Shown: positions 22,983-36,950 of the stretch, piece after piece
How the letters are laid out: each line of letters opens with the position of its first letter
Position numbering within the stretch: the first letter of the stretch is position 1
Assembly: GCA_013398015.1 (NCBI GenBank)
Contig: VZRR01005724.1
Coordinates: 576,831 to 640,830 of the forward strand
Length of the DNA: 64,000 nt
From: Oreocharis arfaki
Lineage: Eukaryota > Chordata > Aves > Passeriformes > Paramythiidae
Reading direction: 5' to 3'
Made by a program: the position numbers and the translations under genes
The notes under the pieces: generated by a model
What the model was told of the DNA's origin: nothing
The model's database searches: none
The model's input: only the letters and a program-made list of their open reading frames with translations

Positions 22983-25900
22983 AAGAGCACTTTATATCAC
23001 ACCACATTTAGGCAAAGACAGTTTCCCCATGTTTCAGTCAATTTCAACACCAATTGGATTCAATTTATTATGGACTTCTTCAGGGTTTGCCATGCTATAG
23101 CTTGAGCACATAAGCTCAGAAAGGTTTCCCTGAATCCACCCAAACAATCCGACTTAGATCTTTCAAATCTCACTGAAAGAGCTCTCTGACGAAAACATTT
23201 GCCTGATATGTCCATTTATAGATATCTCTCATGGATGTATTCCCTCCCACACCATGTATCTTCACTTGATGTTATATCCATAATACTTTTATGGAATCAA
23301 ACTATCTCACGTGCATGCATACACTCGTATTTTCTTCTTTGCTAAATCACTCGAGAATTGCAATGCTTCTGCCCAATAAACATCCTTGTTGATCTATATA
23401 GGTTAAAAGACTCTGAACAGATCAACTACTGGGGTACCAGACATTATAAAAAAAGCAGAACAAGTCTTAGGTCTGCCAGATTAAACAGAACTCATCCCAG
23501 AAAAAGATCATTTAGTCATCACAGACACATTGTGTATTTCAATTTCACTCAACAGAATTAGCATCCTCCTCATTTTAGTTGGTACAGGAAAAATAAATTA
23601 TTTGATGGAGCAGATCCAAGTGTATCTGTACCCACTGTTCTTTAATTTGAGGCAATTTTTTATACAATAAGAACTCCAGTCACACTTTATTTCAATTCTG
23701 CTACATTAAGTAATGGATTTATTTCAGCTTGGTTTAAGCAAGAACATTATGCTGCTATTGGCAAAGCCTTTCTTTCTCTCTGACATCTCAAGAGCAGAAT
23801 TTTTATCAGCCTAGGATGCCTCCTGCAGATGAGTCAGGAGCATCTGCTTTTATCTGTAACCTGAATTCCTCCTCTTTTTCACTCTTAAGATTGAAAGCAA
23901 GAACAATAACAACCATGCTTTGAAGCCCTTCATTCAATAACTTAGAGCAATAGCTGGGATTAACATCTTCCACAATATTTTTTGCTTTCCTATCACCTGG
24001 CTTCGGAAAGAACTAGATAAGAATGAATGTTATTTTCTTCATCACAGGTGAAATGAACAGTAAAAAACCACTTTCCATGGAGCTCAGAGCAGAAAAACTG
24101 GCAAGAGCGAACAAGTCACACCTAGGTCATCTTCTGATTTAATTAATGGAAGAGGATAGAAAGAGCAGAGCTAAAGTGCAGAGTTTGGCTGGAGCCAGAC
24201 ACCTCCAGAGCATACTGAAACCTGTTGCAAACAGGTTCAGGCTTTTAGGGTTTTTTGCCCTCTGTCCCCAAGTAGCTTCACTAGTGCAGCTCCAACTCAG
24301 TGCGGAGCTGAGTTTTTTTAAATAGCTTTGTATTACTTTATGCAATTCAGAAACATCATTTCAGAAAGACCGGAGTGCATTAGTGCATGCTTATGGCTCA
24401 AGCAGCTGCTTCATCTATTGAGCTAGGCTGGAAACCTCACAATGATAAATATCACATCTGTTTAAATTTGGGCAAGCTACTTAGGTGTTGCAGAGCTAGG
24501 TGAAACTGAGTGTCACTGCAGAAATTCTTTTACAGTGGCTTCCAGAGATCAATTCTAAGCTCAACAGCCATTTATCTAGTAGAATCAGCAAATAATTTTG
24601 TGACAGGCCATTCCGAACATGCAATATTTAGAAGTTATATTCTGCATTTAAGAGTGCAGAATTGTTACGTACATGCCAAGTTGCTTGTTTTAACATCAGT
24701 CCAAGGCTCCAGCTGTGAATGTGGGGAGTTCTGCAGCACTTGCCTTGCCTCTCACATGCATGCTGTCATCCTGCCCTGTGGTATTTCATTACACAAAAGT
24801 GCACAGCCTTATGACCAAGAGACCCAAAACTTGGTATCAGAACTGTGCTTCTTATGTCAATTCAGATCCCTCAGCACTCAGGGCAAAGAAGAATTCTTAC
24901 TGCAAACCATCTATACTGAAGCTGCTAGGTGGAAGCTGTAGTCTTATAAACTAAGTAAATGAAATCTTTCTGCATTTTAGTAGAAATTTGGAAGCAGATA
25001 CAGTTAAAATGGATCAAAATCCTTATGGCAAAAATTATTTCCATCAGAAATATAGTTCATGGAAATGTGTCCGCATCTCAGTTTTTAGAAGCTTCTATGA
25101 AAACTCTATGACATTGTCATTGGAGATCTTGTAAGCTTCAAACTAGCTTCTATAATTCCCTTAGAAAAGAGAAATCTCCCAAATCTCCTGCTCAGAGAGC
25201 TTCACCTTGTTGCCTGTCTTTCAATCGAGGCTCATAGGGCTCTCAGCTCTGAAAACATAGGTGAGGCACAAGGCTTCTGATTCTTTTAGCCTCGTCCCTC
25301 CCTTAGGACATTTTCTCCCAGAAAGGATGGCTTTAAGTGGGTTCGTTTATATTTTGATAAAAGTAAATAAAATAAAAACACTTCCCACACTCAACTGGGC
25401 TAATGGACCTGTGACTGCACTCTTAAGTCATTCCGAAATTACAGATATCCAGGACTTCCTGGATACCCTGGTGAAGACCACAATTAGTAAAATGCTAGAT
25501 GAGAAAATATCCCTTACTAAGAAGGGGAAATAAAAAGAAATAAATCCACAAACAAACCCTAAATAAATTTGGTCAGACCACCAACAGATCTTCAACTGAA
25601 CTTTTACCTGGCCATAAAGAGACAAAACCGCAAATCTTCCTATTGTGCATCCAGCAGAATAATAAATTCAAATACCTATTCCAAAAGGAAAGACAGTTTT
25701 AGAGAAAGCTGACCGAGACTGACAAGAGATGGATCATGACAAACTACTCTGCCTGTAGTTGGAGGGATGAATACATCATTTCCTGTCTGGACACAGAGTG
25801 ATCAAGTTTTTGCTCAGATATAATTGATTGTCCTTAAATTAAACTTGAAACACCCTACAACTGCTCTCCATAGCTGCATTCATTTCTTTGGCAGAATAAA

Positions 25901-26178
25901 TCACAAAGTACACATACTATAAGAACTTATATTCATTGTATTCATTTTGTGACATTTCCTGACATACTTTGGGATAAAACAAATTTCAGCCAACCTTAAA
26001 TTCACATAAATCTATTTCTGTTCTTCCTAGCAGTGATTCTACCTACATTATTTACTTCATAATTATTAATCTAGATGCTGGAGGCAGTTTGGGTTTTTTC
26101 CTGGTCTTCATAAGCACATCCTATTTTTGGCCTAGTTACAGCAGCCATTACTCTCCTTTGCTGGAAAAGGTAGAATCT

Positions 26179-26240
26179 GGGGGGGGGGTTTGTTGTTGTT
26201 GGTTGGTTGGTTTGGGTTTTGTTTTTTTTGTCTTTTACAT
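26179..26240. repeat. G/T-only low-complexity tract
   Basis: Starts with a run of nine or more G, followed by (TTG)n and (TTGG)n and a T-run. Its composition is the same as the tract at 1325-1530. Confidence 0.8.
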
Positions 26241-29200
26241 AACAGCTGAACACAGTTAATTGGAGATCCAATTAATTTCTGGTGGTGGTAACCTCAAGAC
26301 TGTATAACTTCAAAAAATGTCTTTATATGTATAATTTAACAATATCATAAATCCTATAAATGGACAACATTAGAAATGTGAAAGATTATGTAATATGGCA
26401 CATACAGAATATCTCCCATATGCAAAGGTCCAAGAAGTTCAAAAATATTATTTGAAAGAACACAGGACACCTGCATGAGCAGTGAATTCCAGCATATCAT
26501 TGTACACACTGGTCAGCCAAGACACAGAGCCCCTGCATGAATCATCCTGCCTGAGGTTACTCAGAAGGTAAATGGGAGTGGGAAGGAGAGACACAAACAC
26601 CAGTCTTGGCTCTGTTTGGTGTCCTGGACACCTCCAACCCACCTGTCCTGAGGAACAGGAAGCTGGTTAATGGCTTCAATTGTCACAGCAGCCGCTGCTT
26701 TCCTTTGGCAAGGGCATCAATTGTACCAATATCTTGGGTTCCAGTGTCCTTAGGCAAATAACTGAGGTTATTTTTCACCAGCTATGAAGTAAGACACTCC
26801 CTGCTTGTATTTTCTTCTGCAGTGATAGCAGAGAGGTCAGCCATTATATGTGGCAGTGTGACAATCATAAAAGGCTACTCAAAAAGCAATTAAATGTTCT
26901 GAATAAAATTGCTGATTCTATTCATATCAATGAATTTTGGAAAAAAAACCCTCCATGTTTACATCTGCAAAAGCTTCAAATATCTCTTTGCAAAGAGTGT
27001 AAGTCTTGTTACCTGTTCCCAAAAAGGATCAGGAAACAATGGGAGAGAATTTAAATTTTATCCTCTCCATTTTAGGACAGTTTTTCACACTCACTTGATG
27101 GCCACAGAATTCAAGCTACTCTTTCATAGCCTGCTGATTAAAAGCTCACATCACCTTGAACTTGGACGTGAAAAGCAGGGAGGGGGACAATCCTCTAGCT
27201 GCATGAGCAAAAGCAGGGAAGAAAAAAATATAGGTGTAGAAAATAACAATATTTGACTACTAAATGGTATTTATTTCTCATTCATAATTACCAGGATTTC
27301 TTGGCGTTTGAAGTGGAAAACACAGCTTCCCTGTGCTAGGTTCTGTACTCAGAGTGAGGGTGCACCAACAGTCTGGGTATATGCAACAGCAGATAGAGGA
27401 AATAAAGAATTAAAACACAAAGATTAAGGTACTGATTCTTCACTCCTAAGTTGAACCATGTAACTACTCTACCTAAACTAGGAAGCCAGGAACCTGCGCT
27501 TTCTCTACATGAGTGATGAATGTGAGAGAAGATGAAGCTGCCCCTGTGTTCTTCCCTGCTTGCTGCTCACTAGGGTCCTGGCTGATGCAGTTTGCTGCTC
27601 CTACCTGTGATGCCAAGCCACAGCAATTTTCTCTTGTTTTTTGGTGAGTCAGTCCCCAAAGTTGAGGTGGGAAATCAGTTTAGATCTCCTCAGCCAGAAA
27701 GTCTGTCTTCATAGGCAATTTTCTAGTACTATGAAATAGTACTAGTGTAGTTTCACAGATGAATACCTAAACCAGAAAGAGAATACTTTTCTTTAAATCT
27801 GTTTAAGGCAAAATAAAGTGATAAATTAAATGGAAAAGAGACGCTGCCACACAAGTAAAACAATGTCCACATGATAATTACAGGGGGTTTGATTCATATT
27901 ACAACCTGAACTGGCAATGACTGCCCAGAATACCTGAGTTATGATCTATGACCTTATCCATAGGAAAATAGTACTTTTTAAGAGAAGTGTAGGAGTGATA
28001 TCATATATTGAAACATAACTTCTCAGTAAAGCTAAGAACTCACTGGTTCAGATGCTAACCAAGTCCAGCCAGTTTCCAACTGCTTCATTCTCTTGCACTG
28101 CTAGCAGAATGAATTCTGTATCCCTTTGAAAAGAAAAGAAACTCCTTCACTCAGTTGTAACCACCCAAATCTGAACAGAGACACCCACAGAATATAGAGC
28201 TGATGCTGTAGTAGAAAATCCCTCACACTGCTGCCTTTGAACAAGACCCAGCCCAGTGGGTCTAGATTTAGAAGTGTCTGCCCACTAGAGTGAAGTAAGA
28301 GTTTATATTTCAGCATGTATAGTGATAAAAACCTATTGTGAAACTGCACCTGGGCTAAATTTCACTACAAATTCACATTGTATATGTTGAATATATCATG
28401 CAAAATCTGAAGAGATGGGAATATTACTCAAACTCCGGGGCTCAGAAGCACTGGCACTTTCAGAATATAAGCCATACTTCATCACCCAGCATTGTTCCCT
28501 CCTGTCCTCTTAAGCAGCTGTGCCCAAGGCCTGGGACCTTTGCATTTAGTCTTGTGCTGCCAGCACCTGGGGCAGCCCATAGCTCACCATCCAAATTAGT
28601 GGCTGATTTCAGCTCCACCCTTGCTCCAAGTAAGAGCCCTGCCCATCCCTAAATACTACAGAAAGGGGACAGAAGCTCTACACAAGCTCTTCAAAACTGG
28701 TAAATATCATTTAGAGCCACCAAAAAGCTCACTTCAACATCCGTCTGGAGAAAGAGCCATCCCCACTGTGAACCATCCAAGACAAGGGAAGGCACAGAGT
28801 GATGGAGAGGTCAGAAAACCAATCTCTTGGGCATTAATAAGCTGGCAGGATATTAATCTGTCTGTCAGAAGAAAAAGTGATGTCACTACTGTTCTAGCAG
28901 GCAAGAAAGAATTGTTTCTCATTGGCTCTGTTTTGGTCAGAACATGAGATTTAAGCAGGAGGTAAAAAACAGAAACCAAAAAACTCAATCTCATTGTTCT
29001 CCTATGAAATTCTCACAGGGTCGAGATGAAATAATCAAACAGCAGATCACTCTTCCAGCCCATGGCTCCAATCTAAGAAGCTCATTGACCACTTGTCAAC
29101 AATGACAGCAGGCATTTGGGAAGCCAGGGGACCCTCTAAGCAGAGAGAGTGCCCTGGGGACAGACAAGGGCATCTGCTCTAACCCAAGGAAAGTGGGAAC

Positions 29201-30255
29201 TCCAATTCCCCCACTGTACAAAACAGGAAGGAAGATCTCAGTTTGCCAAGAGTTTTAAGGGAAGTTAAAAATGAGTTTAAAATCATTAGCTAAAAATGTA
29301 AACATCCAGGCTGAGTTCCAGGGCAAAGATTGTATTATTCATACTACTTTACATGTTAACTATTCAAGATTTCACTTAATATACTTTTCCAACAATAAGA
29401 TAATGGAATAATACCAAAACACAGCGTATGTTTATGATCTTTTAAGATCGTAATTTGTTTTGATTACATGAGAAAGCATCTGCTCTGCTTTCTCTTTATT
29501 CAAAGCACCGAGAATGTACCTAATAATAATAATATCACTGTATTTTAAAATTTTTCCTTCTGCACAGTTCACCAGAGTGGAATTCTTCCAAGGCAAATTT
29601 GAAAATATAAAACAAAACATGAGGGAAAAAAAAAATCTGTCAAGAATATTGAATATTTGCATTTGTTCACTAGAGTCATTAATTTTTGAGAAAAAAAAGT
29701 CTCTGCTGCACCTCAGACTCTGCCTGATCTGTAGAGAAGTCCTAATCTTATGTTTATGCCCTGCATTGGAGTAGTGAGGCATAGGCTATGATCACTGTGG
29801 TGTACAATTTTTAATTTCCTAGCGCAACATTTTTTATTGCGACTGGCAGGTTGTTTATAGTCGTAATTTTGAGATGTATTTTTGTTGCTGTTCTTCTGGT
29901 CTTTTATTAACATACTGCCAGATATCACTCTATGATGGCCCATGCTGGGTTAGTGATAATGTTGTCTGCACTGGCAGGTCTACCTTGGCAGATTATGGGC
30001 ATAAAGTGGGCAGGGAGCAATCAACTTGTCAGAATATTTACAAATTTCCAATTGCTATATACACCCTTAATGACTTGTGCAATGAAAAAGATTGCTATGT
30101 CACTGTATCTGCTCGGCATGAAGAATGGTAGTAGCTGGAGATGATGGGCTGGGAGGGAGACAGTCCTCATTAAAAACAAATAGCTGTGATTGACATGAAA
30201 ATTTTCCCATGAAGCCAAAAGAGAGGTAAACACATTTAGATTTAAGTGGCTTTAT

Positions 30256-30276
30256 GGGAGGGTGGGGTGGGGGGGG
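30256..30276 (+). repeat. Canonical G-quadruplex motif
   Basis: Four G-runs of 3, 3, 4 and 8 are separated by single bases (A, T, T). The one-base loops make this the most stable-looking G-quadruplex motif in the window. No promoter or gene start is recognised beside it. Confidence 0.8.
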
Positions 30277-31888
30277 TGCTTACTGAACCAAGAAACCTTG
30301 CTAACCTTACATAGACTCAGCTGCAGAGACAAGTATCAGTCTATACAACAGCTATTATTCATGAAGGTATCCCCATCTCTTCCCCTGGCTATGTTAATCC
30401 AATACCGCTATTGACAATTTAAAAACACTGCCATGGCTTGTTTGTCTTACACTTGTTTTGTCTGCAACTTGTCAAGCAATGCCATGCAACAGCATTCTTT
30501 TTAATGTAACCTATTGCACTGCACAGGCATCCTTACTGCATTTTACTTTCCCTGACTTTCTTTGCCTTTCCAGCCCCCACCCCTAGGCCCACGGAACAGC
30601 CCAATTCTGATTTCTCTAGAGTGGCTTCCATTATCGCTTGGTCTGCCCTTTTGGAGGGGGAATAAAGATGACAACATCTTTTATTCAATTGTTCTAGAAT
30701 ATCTTTGCTCATTTATTTTCCAATAATGTTCTCATCTTCCTGCCTTTTCCTTGTTCTCTGCACTTCCTTTAACTTGGTATCAAATATGTTATCAGGATCA
30801 GAGTTTAGTGAATTCTCATAAAATTTTCCAGTCTTTACTCAAAGCTTCTGTCACAGTCTGGGACTTCTGCTGCCATACTGGAGACAAACACAGGGCAAAA
30901 CACCATCTTTTCTCCCACAGAGACCAGACATTTTAGGAGACACATTGAACAGAAGTGCAAACCCATTCATGAACCACAGCTTCATGAACCATGGCAGGTA
31001 TTTGCTGCAGCTTAAAAACCACTATCCGACCATGCTTGCCATAACAGAAAGCCACTGATTGTCCAATTCCTCCATCACGTATCAGTTTTCTGGGATACCT
31101 CACTTTTTCTTGCTATCCTCTCTGAGCTAAGGTGAGGGTGGAAAATATTTCAGTCATGGCAAAAAGTGGTAAGAACAAAAGTTAAAAAAAATAAATTATT
31201 TCAGCTGCTTTGAAAACTGAATTACACTTTATCGCTCATTGTCTGTGTGGAACCAACTGCTGAGAGACCCATCAACATCCCTGCTAACAGCTTCCTCACC
31301 CAGCTCTCCTTCCTCTTCAGAAGTTTCAGTATTATTCCTGCCAGAAACCAAATATAAGACCACGTGCCCCACACCAACCTAATCATTCCTTCTGGTGAGT
31401 ACAAATGTTTTGGCTGACTAGAGCAGGGGACTGTATTCTTAATGAGGCTGTTTTGTGGTGAAACAGAGCAAGGTCATTAGGCAGCAAGATGGTGATGGTG
31501 GTTACACATGTAGCTGCTGTGTATCTCTTTTATCAACACATAAATAAGCACTTCAGTAAAATGGTAAGTGTCATGTTAGATCACTCTTTGAGAGGGCTCA
31601 TGAAAGAGGAGAGAACTGCTCTGACAAAACCAGAAGGATAGTGGTAGAACTGGGTATATAAACCAGGTCTTCTAAATACCAAACCTGTTCCTTATCCACC
31701 GAGGAGTGCCTTCTTCCTAGTGTGTTTTTCTACACACAGACCTACAGGAGTTTTTGATAGCATAAGGATTTTGCAGTTTCTAATTACAAATGAAAAACAG
31801 TTTGAAAGGTACTTCCTGAAATACTGTAGTTTACTTCTTTTTTCAGTATAGTTTACCAGTACCATTTTTCATAACCTTTGAAAATCTT

Positions 31889-31906
31889 AAAAAAAAAAAA
31901 AAAAAA
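31889..31906. repeat. A18 homopolymer
   Basis: Run of A followed directly by GGTAAGTG. The sequence just before it carries no AATAAA signal, so a retrocopy tail is not supported. Confidence 0.8.
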
Positions 31907-34637
31907 GGTAAGTGTCTAAGCATCTGGTTTGTTATAAAATGGGATACGTTTACCTAAAAATGAAAGATTTACAAATGCTTTTAATGTTTCTATAGAAACC
32001 AGAAAATCACAAACCGCTTGTGTCAGAGCTGTTAACATAGGAATCACATATGTTTTCGCTATATATATGCAAAAATGTATTTCCAGCATAAAAAAACCTG
32101 CTTTGACTTCAAAGGAAATAGAAGTGGTGGCAAAGTCTTTTGAAATCCAGGACCATTGCTTAGCCATGGACCAACAGCAACATGAAAGAGTCACACCATC
32201 TGCCGAAATTCCTCATAACCTAAATCTTTGCATTCACTCACAGTCAAATATTTCTTACATTGGCTATGTAAGAAGCCATCACAACACACACACTTCAACA
32301 TGAATAAGTACTTATTACAAATCACCTCAACTTCATCCCAAACAAAAGCACAAACCCATTTATATTTCTGTTTCTCATTCTTTCCTCTTTTTAAGTACTG
32401 TCATAGGAGGTCAGCAGATGTTTGAAAGTGAGGGCATTTTCTACAGAAGAAGTAGTCTTTATGAAGAAGTTATTTCATCAATTTGATATGGCAAAAGATG
32501 TTTAAATTTATAAATGAAAAAGTTCCTATCACAATAAAGAAGCCAATGCATACACAAAGTTGCATCTGTACAACTAACCTGAGTCCCATGTACTTCTGGG
32601 CATCTTGGTGAGACTTCTGCTCTTAGTACAGGGTTATAGCCTCGATCCTGAGAGAGAGACCAAGGTATCTCCACTATTTACCAGTTAGATGGAAAGAATC
32701 AGCCTTCTGTCATGATTATATACATCTATGGACTTTAAAGGGAGTGTGGAGCAGCCACTGCCCTAATTGAGAGACTCACTCAAAACAGTCTGCAAAACAT
32801 AATCCTGCATGAAGATCACCATTTATGCTAACAAAAGTCTTTGGTAAGAACTTTCAGACCTGGAACAAGCTTGATCAAAAATGAAAAAAAAAAAAAAATC
32901 CATCAAGTATACTCATCAAAAGCTTTAATAACCTATAGCTGGAACTCTGAGTAGTCTCTGCATTTGTAAATAATTTTATTTTTACCTATAAAACTTCGGA
33001 TCTCATATTGAGAAATACCTGAACTCACCAGAGTACCAAGTGAGACTTGTGGGCAAGCTACATTTCTTGCAGCCTAAAAAGTCAGTTTATAAACATTAAG
33101 GTAAGTAAATATAGATGGCAGCTTCAATTTAATCCAGTTTAGTCCTAAATATTAAAAGCCATTCATGAAATCTTGACTTCAAGGATTAACATCTGTTAGT
33201 TGTCTCTGCTGTGATTTCTGATCACTAATACGAGATTCATGAGACTTGCATGTTTTGGGGTATTTGTAAGAAAGAGCGATCCATAAGCAAGAAGTAGCAT
33301 CACCATTAAAGAGATCTTCAGCAGATCTTTAAAAATCTTTTTTAACATAGGCTGCAATGGTTCTTGATATTAACAACTGATAGGAAGGATGAAATTCTTG
33401 TCACCCGGTTTCAGTTATCTCACAGCTTAATAGCTTATTAAAGCTAGAAATATAAGATTCCTGTAACATCAACACAGAGAAAGAATCCCGCATAAATAAA
33501 ATAAAACCAAGTGCACTTAGGAGCACACAAGCTTTAGATGAGAATAGGTGACTAGAGACATGATTTTTAGATGGATAAAGTTAGGTGAAATGAACTTTTT
33601 CCGTCTTTCTGCCCCAACCAGATTTCAAATGTTAGCAATTTCTGTGAATCCTGTGTTACTTTCACTAGTATGGTAGGTAGCAGTATTGGTTTAGGAATCA
33701 CAGCCTTTAAGATACTGCTGGAATAGACTCAGGGATTAGTTTAGTGTCTGATAAGGACAAGGAGAGAAAGGCACGTTCTTCTGGAGAACTGGAATTTGTA
33801 CGTCAGTGGTGGTGGTAACATGCTAACAACATGCTCCTGAAAGTCTAGCTCAGGTAGACATGTTTCTATCCCATAATACATATCTGAGCACGTTTTTCTG
33901 AGACAGACTGGATAGCATAAACTTATAAGAATGAATGCAAATACTCTTCCTGAAAGCAGTGGCGGTAGTAACATGAACAAATGCTCGCTAAAATAAGTCA
34001 TCTACAATGTGATACATGAAGGTTGCCACCCATCAATCAGAGCTCTTGAAAAAGGCAAGGTTGAACATTTAGTCTTCCTTCAGTTTCCGTGGTTATTCTA
34101 AGGTCTGTAAATGACCTTTCTAGAGAAATTAAATTAGGCATAGAATTTTTTTTTTTAAATACAGCAGGCACCATGCTTCAGAAAAGAATTGTACTATCTG
34201 TAACTTCATTCAACACTAATATTCTTATACACACATAAAAGGTATGTAAATTATTTCATTGACATCCTGCTCCCTGGCATTTAGAATTAATATTTTATTA
34301 GTAATCACCCAGATACACTATACCAGGACTCCCAGTGAGCTTTTGCTACACTGGAATGTAGCAATACCATACTAAAATTCCTTACTGTTATTTCTGCATA
34401 TTCATTAACACTGCCACAAGTACAACCCTGCTCACCCCCTTGTACACAGGAGAATTGACCATGTTGCTACCAAAAGAACTGCTACAGTGTAGAAGCAAAA
34501 ACAGAAGAAAAACTGTTCCTCCTCAAAGAAGCCAAAATTTACTTAGTGTCTTTCACGTCTACAGTTATTTTCTATGTTTATTTTCTCCTCTCATTAAGGA
34601 TGTTGTTCTTTTTTATTAATTAAATGGAAAATATCCA

Positions 34638-34808
34638 TAGCCAGTGATTAAATTACCCCGAAGTACCTGCTTAAAAAGATCGATATTGATCAAACTAAAG
34701 GGTAGAAAGTACCACTAGTCTTCTTAATGTAAGTGATTTTGGCTCAAGGAAGGTTTTGATCAAATTAAGTGGAGGATGTAATTAACCTGTGATTAAATTA
34801 AGTGGAGG
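34638..34808. repeat. Degenerate repeats of a GATYAAATTAAGTGGAGG motif
   Basis: Two near-identical 18-base copies lie at 34758-34775 and 34791-34808 (one difference, period 33). Weaker relatives beginning GATTAAATTA and GATCAAACTAAA occur at about 34646 and 34686. This looks like a decayed local tandem array. Confidence 0.55.
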
Positions 34809-36950
34809 GCAAGCTGTATAGGCATAAATCCCATACACATTGAGATGAAACTAATAGTAATGCACATATTTACAGAGGCTGCCAGGGGAAAGCATGCAAT
34901 AAATTCAGCAAAGAAAAAAGGTCACAGAAAGAAAGGAAAAATAAAGCATGAAGGGATTAGAATACAGAAAGAAGATAAAGACAGCCACAAATAATGATTA
35001 CCATTGGAAGAACATTAGCCAAGCCTGGGAGATTAAAGACTGTGAATATATTAGAGCATGAAAAAAATTCTTCCAGATTAAAAATCTAAAGCAATGCAAG
35101 ACTCGGTGATCCATACTGAAACAGAATTCCAGAAGTTACTAAACAGGCTCTTGTACAAGGTCAGTTTGTCAGTAGTTTTTACCTATGGGCAACATGTGAT
35201 GAGATCAGTGGTAGGGATGAGTTGTCAGTTCTCAATGCAGGCAAACAAACCCCATGCCACTGCTCCACGCAGCAGACCATTGCTCTTTGAGAACTGGGAT
35301 GTTTATGGCTCTACACTCACTGAAGAGCCATTTGCAGTAATTCAAACATATCCTTCCTTGCATGACCCACTTTCTTGTAAGAGACCACTGTCCTATTTCT
35401 GTCCCAGGGCTCTGAATAGTATCACTATAACCTTTTCCAGAAGAAGCCTGCGTGTTTTCCACCCACTGCCAAAATCCTATTACAGCAAGGAAACAATAGA
35501 AGTCAGAGCTCTTTGTGATTCCACACCACCCAATTCTGGAACAAAATTTGATGTCTTCAAAACAACTGGCTTCAAAATGAACACCCCGTTTAAAAGAATG
35601 AGGAAATCCTAATCTAGATGCCAAGACAGGCAGAAATCCCGGCAGTTTATATGTCTTTATCTCATAAAGACTTACCTTTTTTCTGAAGTTTTAGAGAAAG
35701 AATAGTTGACATCATGCATCTTCAAAAAAATAAGGCCTATATATGTCTTTTACCCTTATTAGACCATAATAATACATAAATTTTGAGCCTCCTCAGATGA
35801 CATTTTGAAATGTTGCTAGTTCTCCCTGTATTCAATCTGGGGCACTTACGCAAAATTTGTTTAAACATTTTTGGTACATTTGAATGATTAAAAAAATGTG
35901 GAAAAATAATTGGCTAAAAATTATTCAAGAACAATAAATATGATCAATAAAATATGAAAATTAATGGCATTATAGAATTTCTATAGTTCTGCTAGTTATT
36001 TGCTAGCTGCAAAAGATGACAGAAAAACACCGTTCCAGATGTAGTAGTTCCATTCTACCAAGGCAGTGGTAGTTTTCTTTAGACAAAATTCTCTACTAAT
36101 TATCTTTTCTTGCTAGACAAATATTGCTCAGAATGTGGAGACTTCCCGGAAGTGCAAGGCAATCATCTAGAAAATACAAGCCCCATAGTATTTCAGGGTT
36201 CAGTGACTATCCATGAGACACCTCTGTGTCTTCTTGAAACCTTCCTGTTCAAAGACCATGGGCAATTACCTTAGTCTCCAATTTTACACAGCACCTCTAC
36301 TTCCACATCTCTTGGCAATTTTCCACAGTTTTGAAGTCTTGTAAAAATACAGCAGACAGTAATTTCCGAGAAACAGAAAGTGCTTATAAAGCTGAAAATC
36401 CAGCTAGCCAGCATCATTGCCAAACCTGAAAACCTGACATATTTTTCAATGTTCCAGTAACACATTAATATGGATTTTTAGTTACATTGTGTGCATAGCG
36501 ATGATTTCTTGTTTAAGCCAGTAGCCAGTAAGAGTCACAGGCAGCATTTTTTTTTCTTCCTTTTTCAGTCAAAGAGATTTACTTCTACACAAAATAGCCT
36601 CCGTTTTGCAATCAATAGCAGCACTGAACACTTGGATTGAAAATCATAGTGTATAATCAACTCCCAGACTCAAACAGCAGAATACCCTTTGTTCTTTTCT
36701 GAGCAGACAAATAGAGATCTCTGTTATCTCTTAAGTATCAGCAATTGTGCAGTGAAGATATTAATTTTCCATTAACAGGCATGGAATTATACATCTGGCT
36801 GCTGTCAGCTGTTTTATGTGATGTCATGATGATTTTTTCTTTTATACCCCTTTTATATACCTTTTTATATAGCTTTTATGTATCCTCAGTGCTTTTAGCC
36901 CACATAATTATAATTCCTAAATCTGATAATTTAGCTTAGACCCAATATTC

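Larger units (their letters stand above)
18560..36950. other. Gene-free DNA between the two LTR-like elements
   Basis: No supported gene. It contains a CR1 tail, G-rich tracts and a few degenerate duplications listed separately. Frames of 240 codons (minus, 18550-19272) and 172 codons (plus, 35094-35612) are the longest but match nothing I recognise. A 28-base segment (33073-33100) sits between a strong acceptor and a GTAAGT donor, too short to judge. A/T homopolymers occur near 31889-31906 and 32884-32897. Confidence 0.5.
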
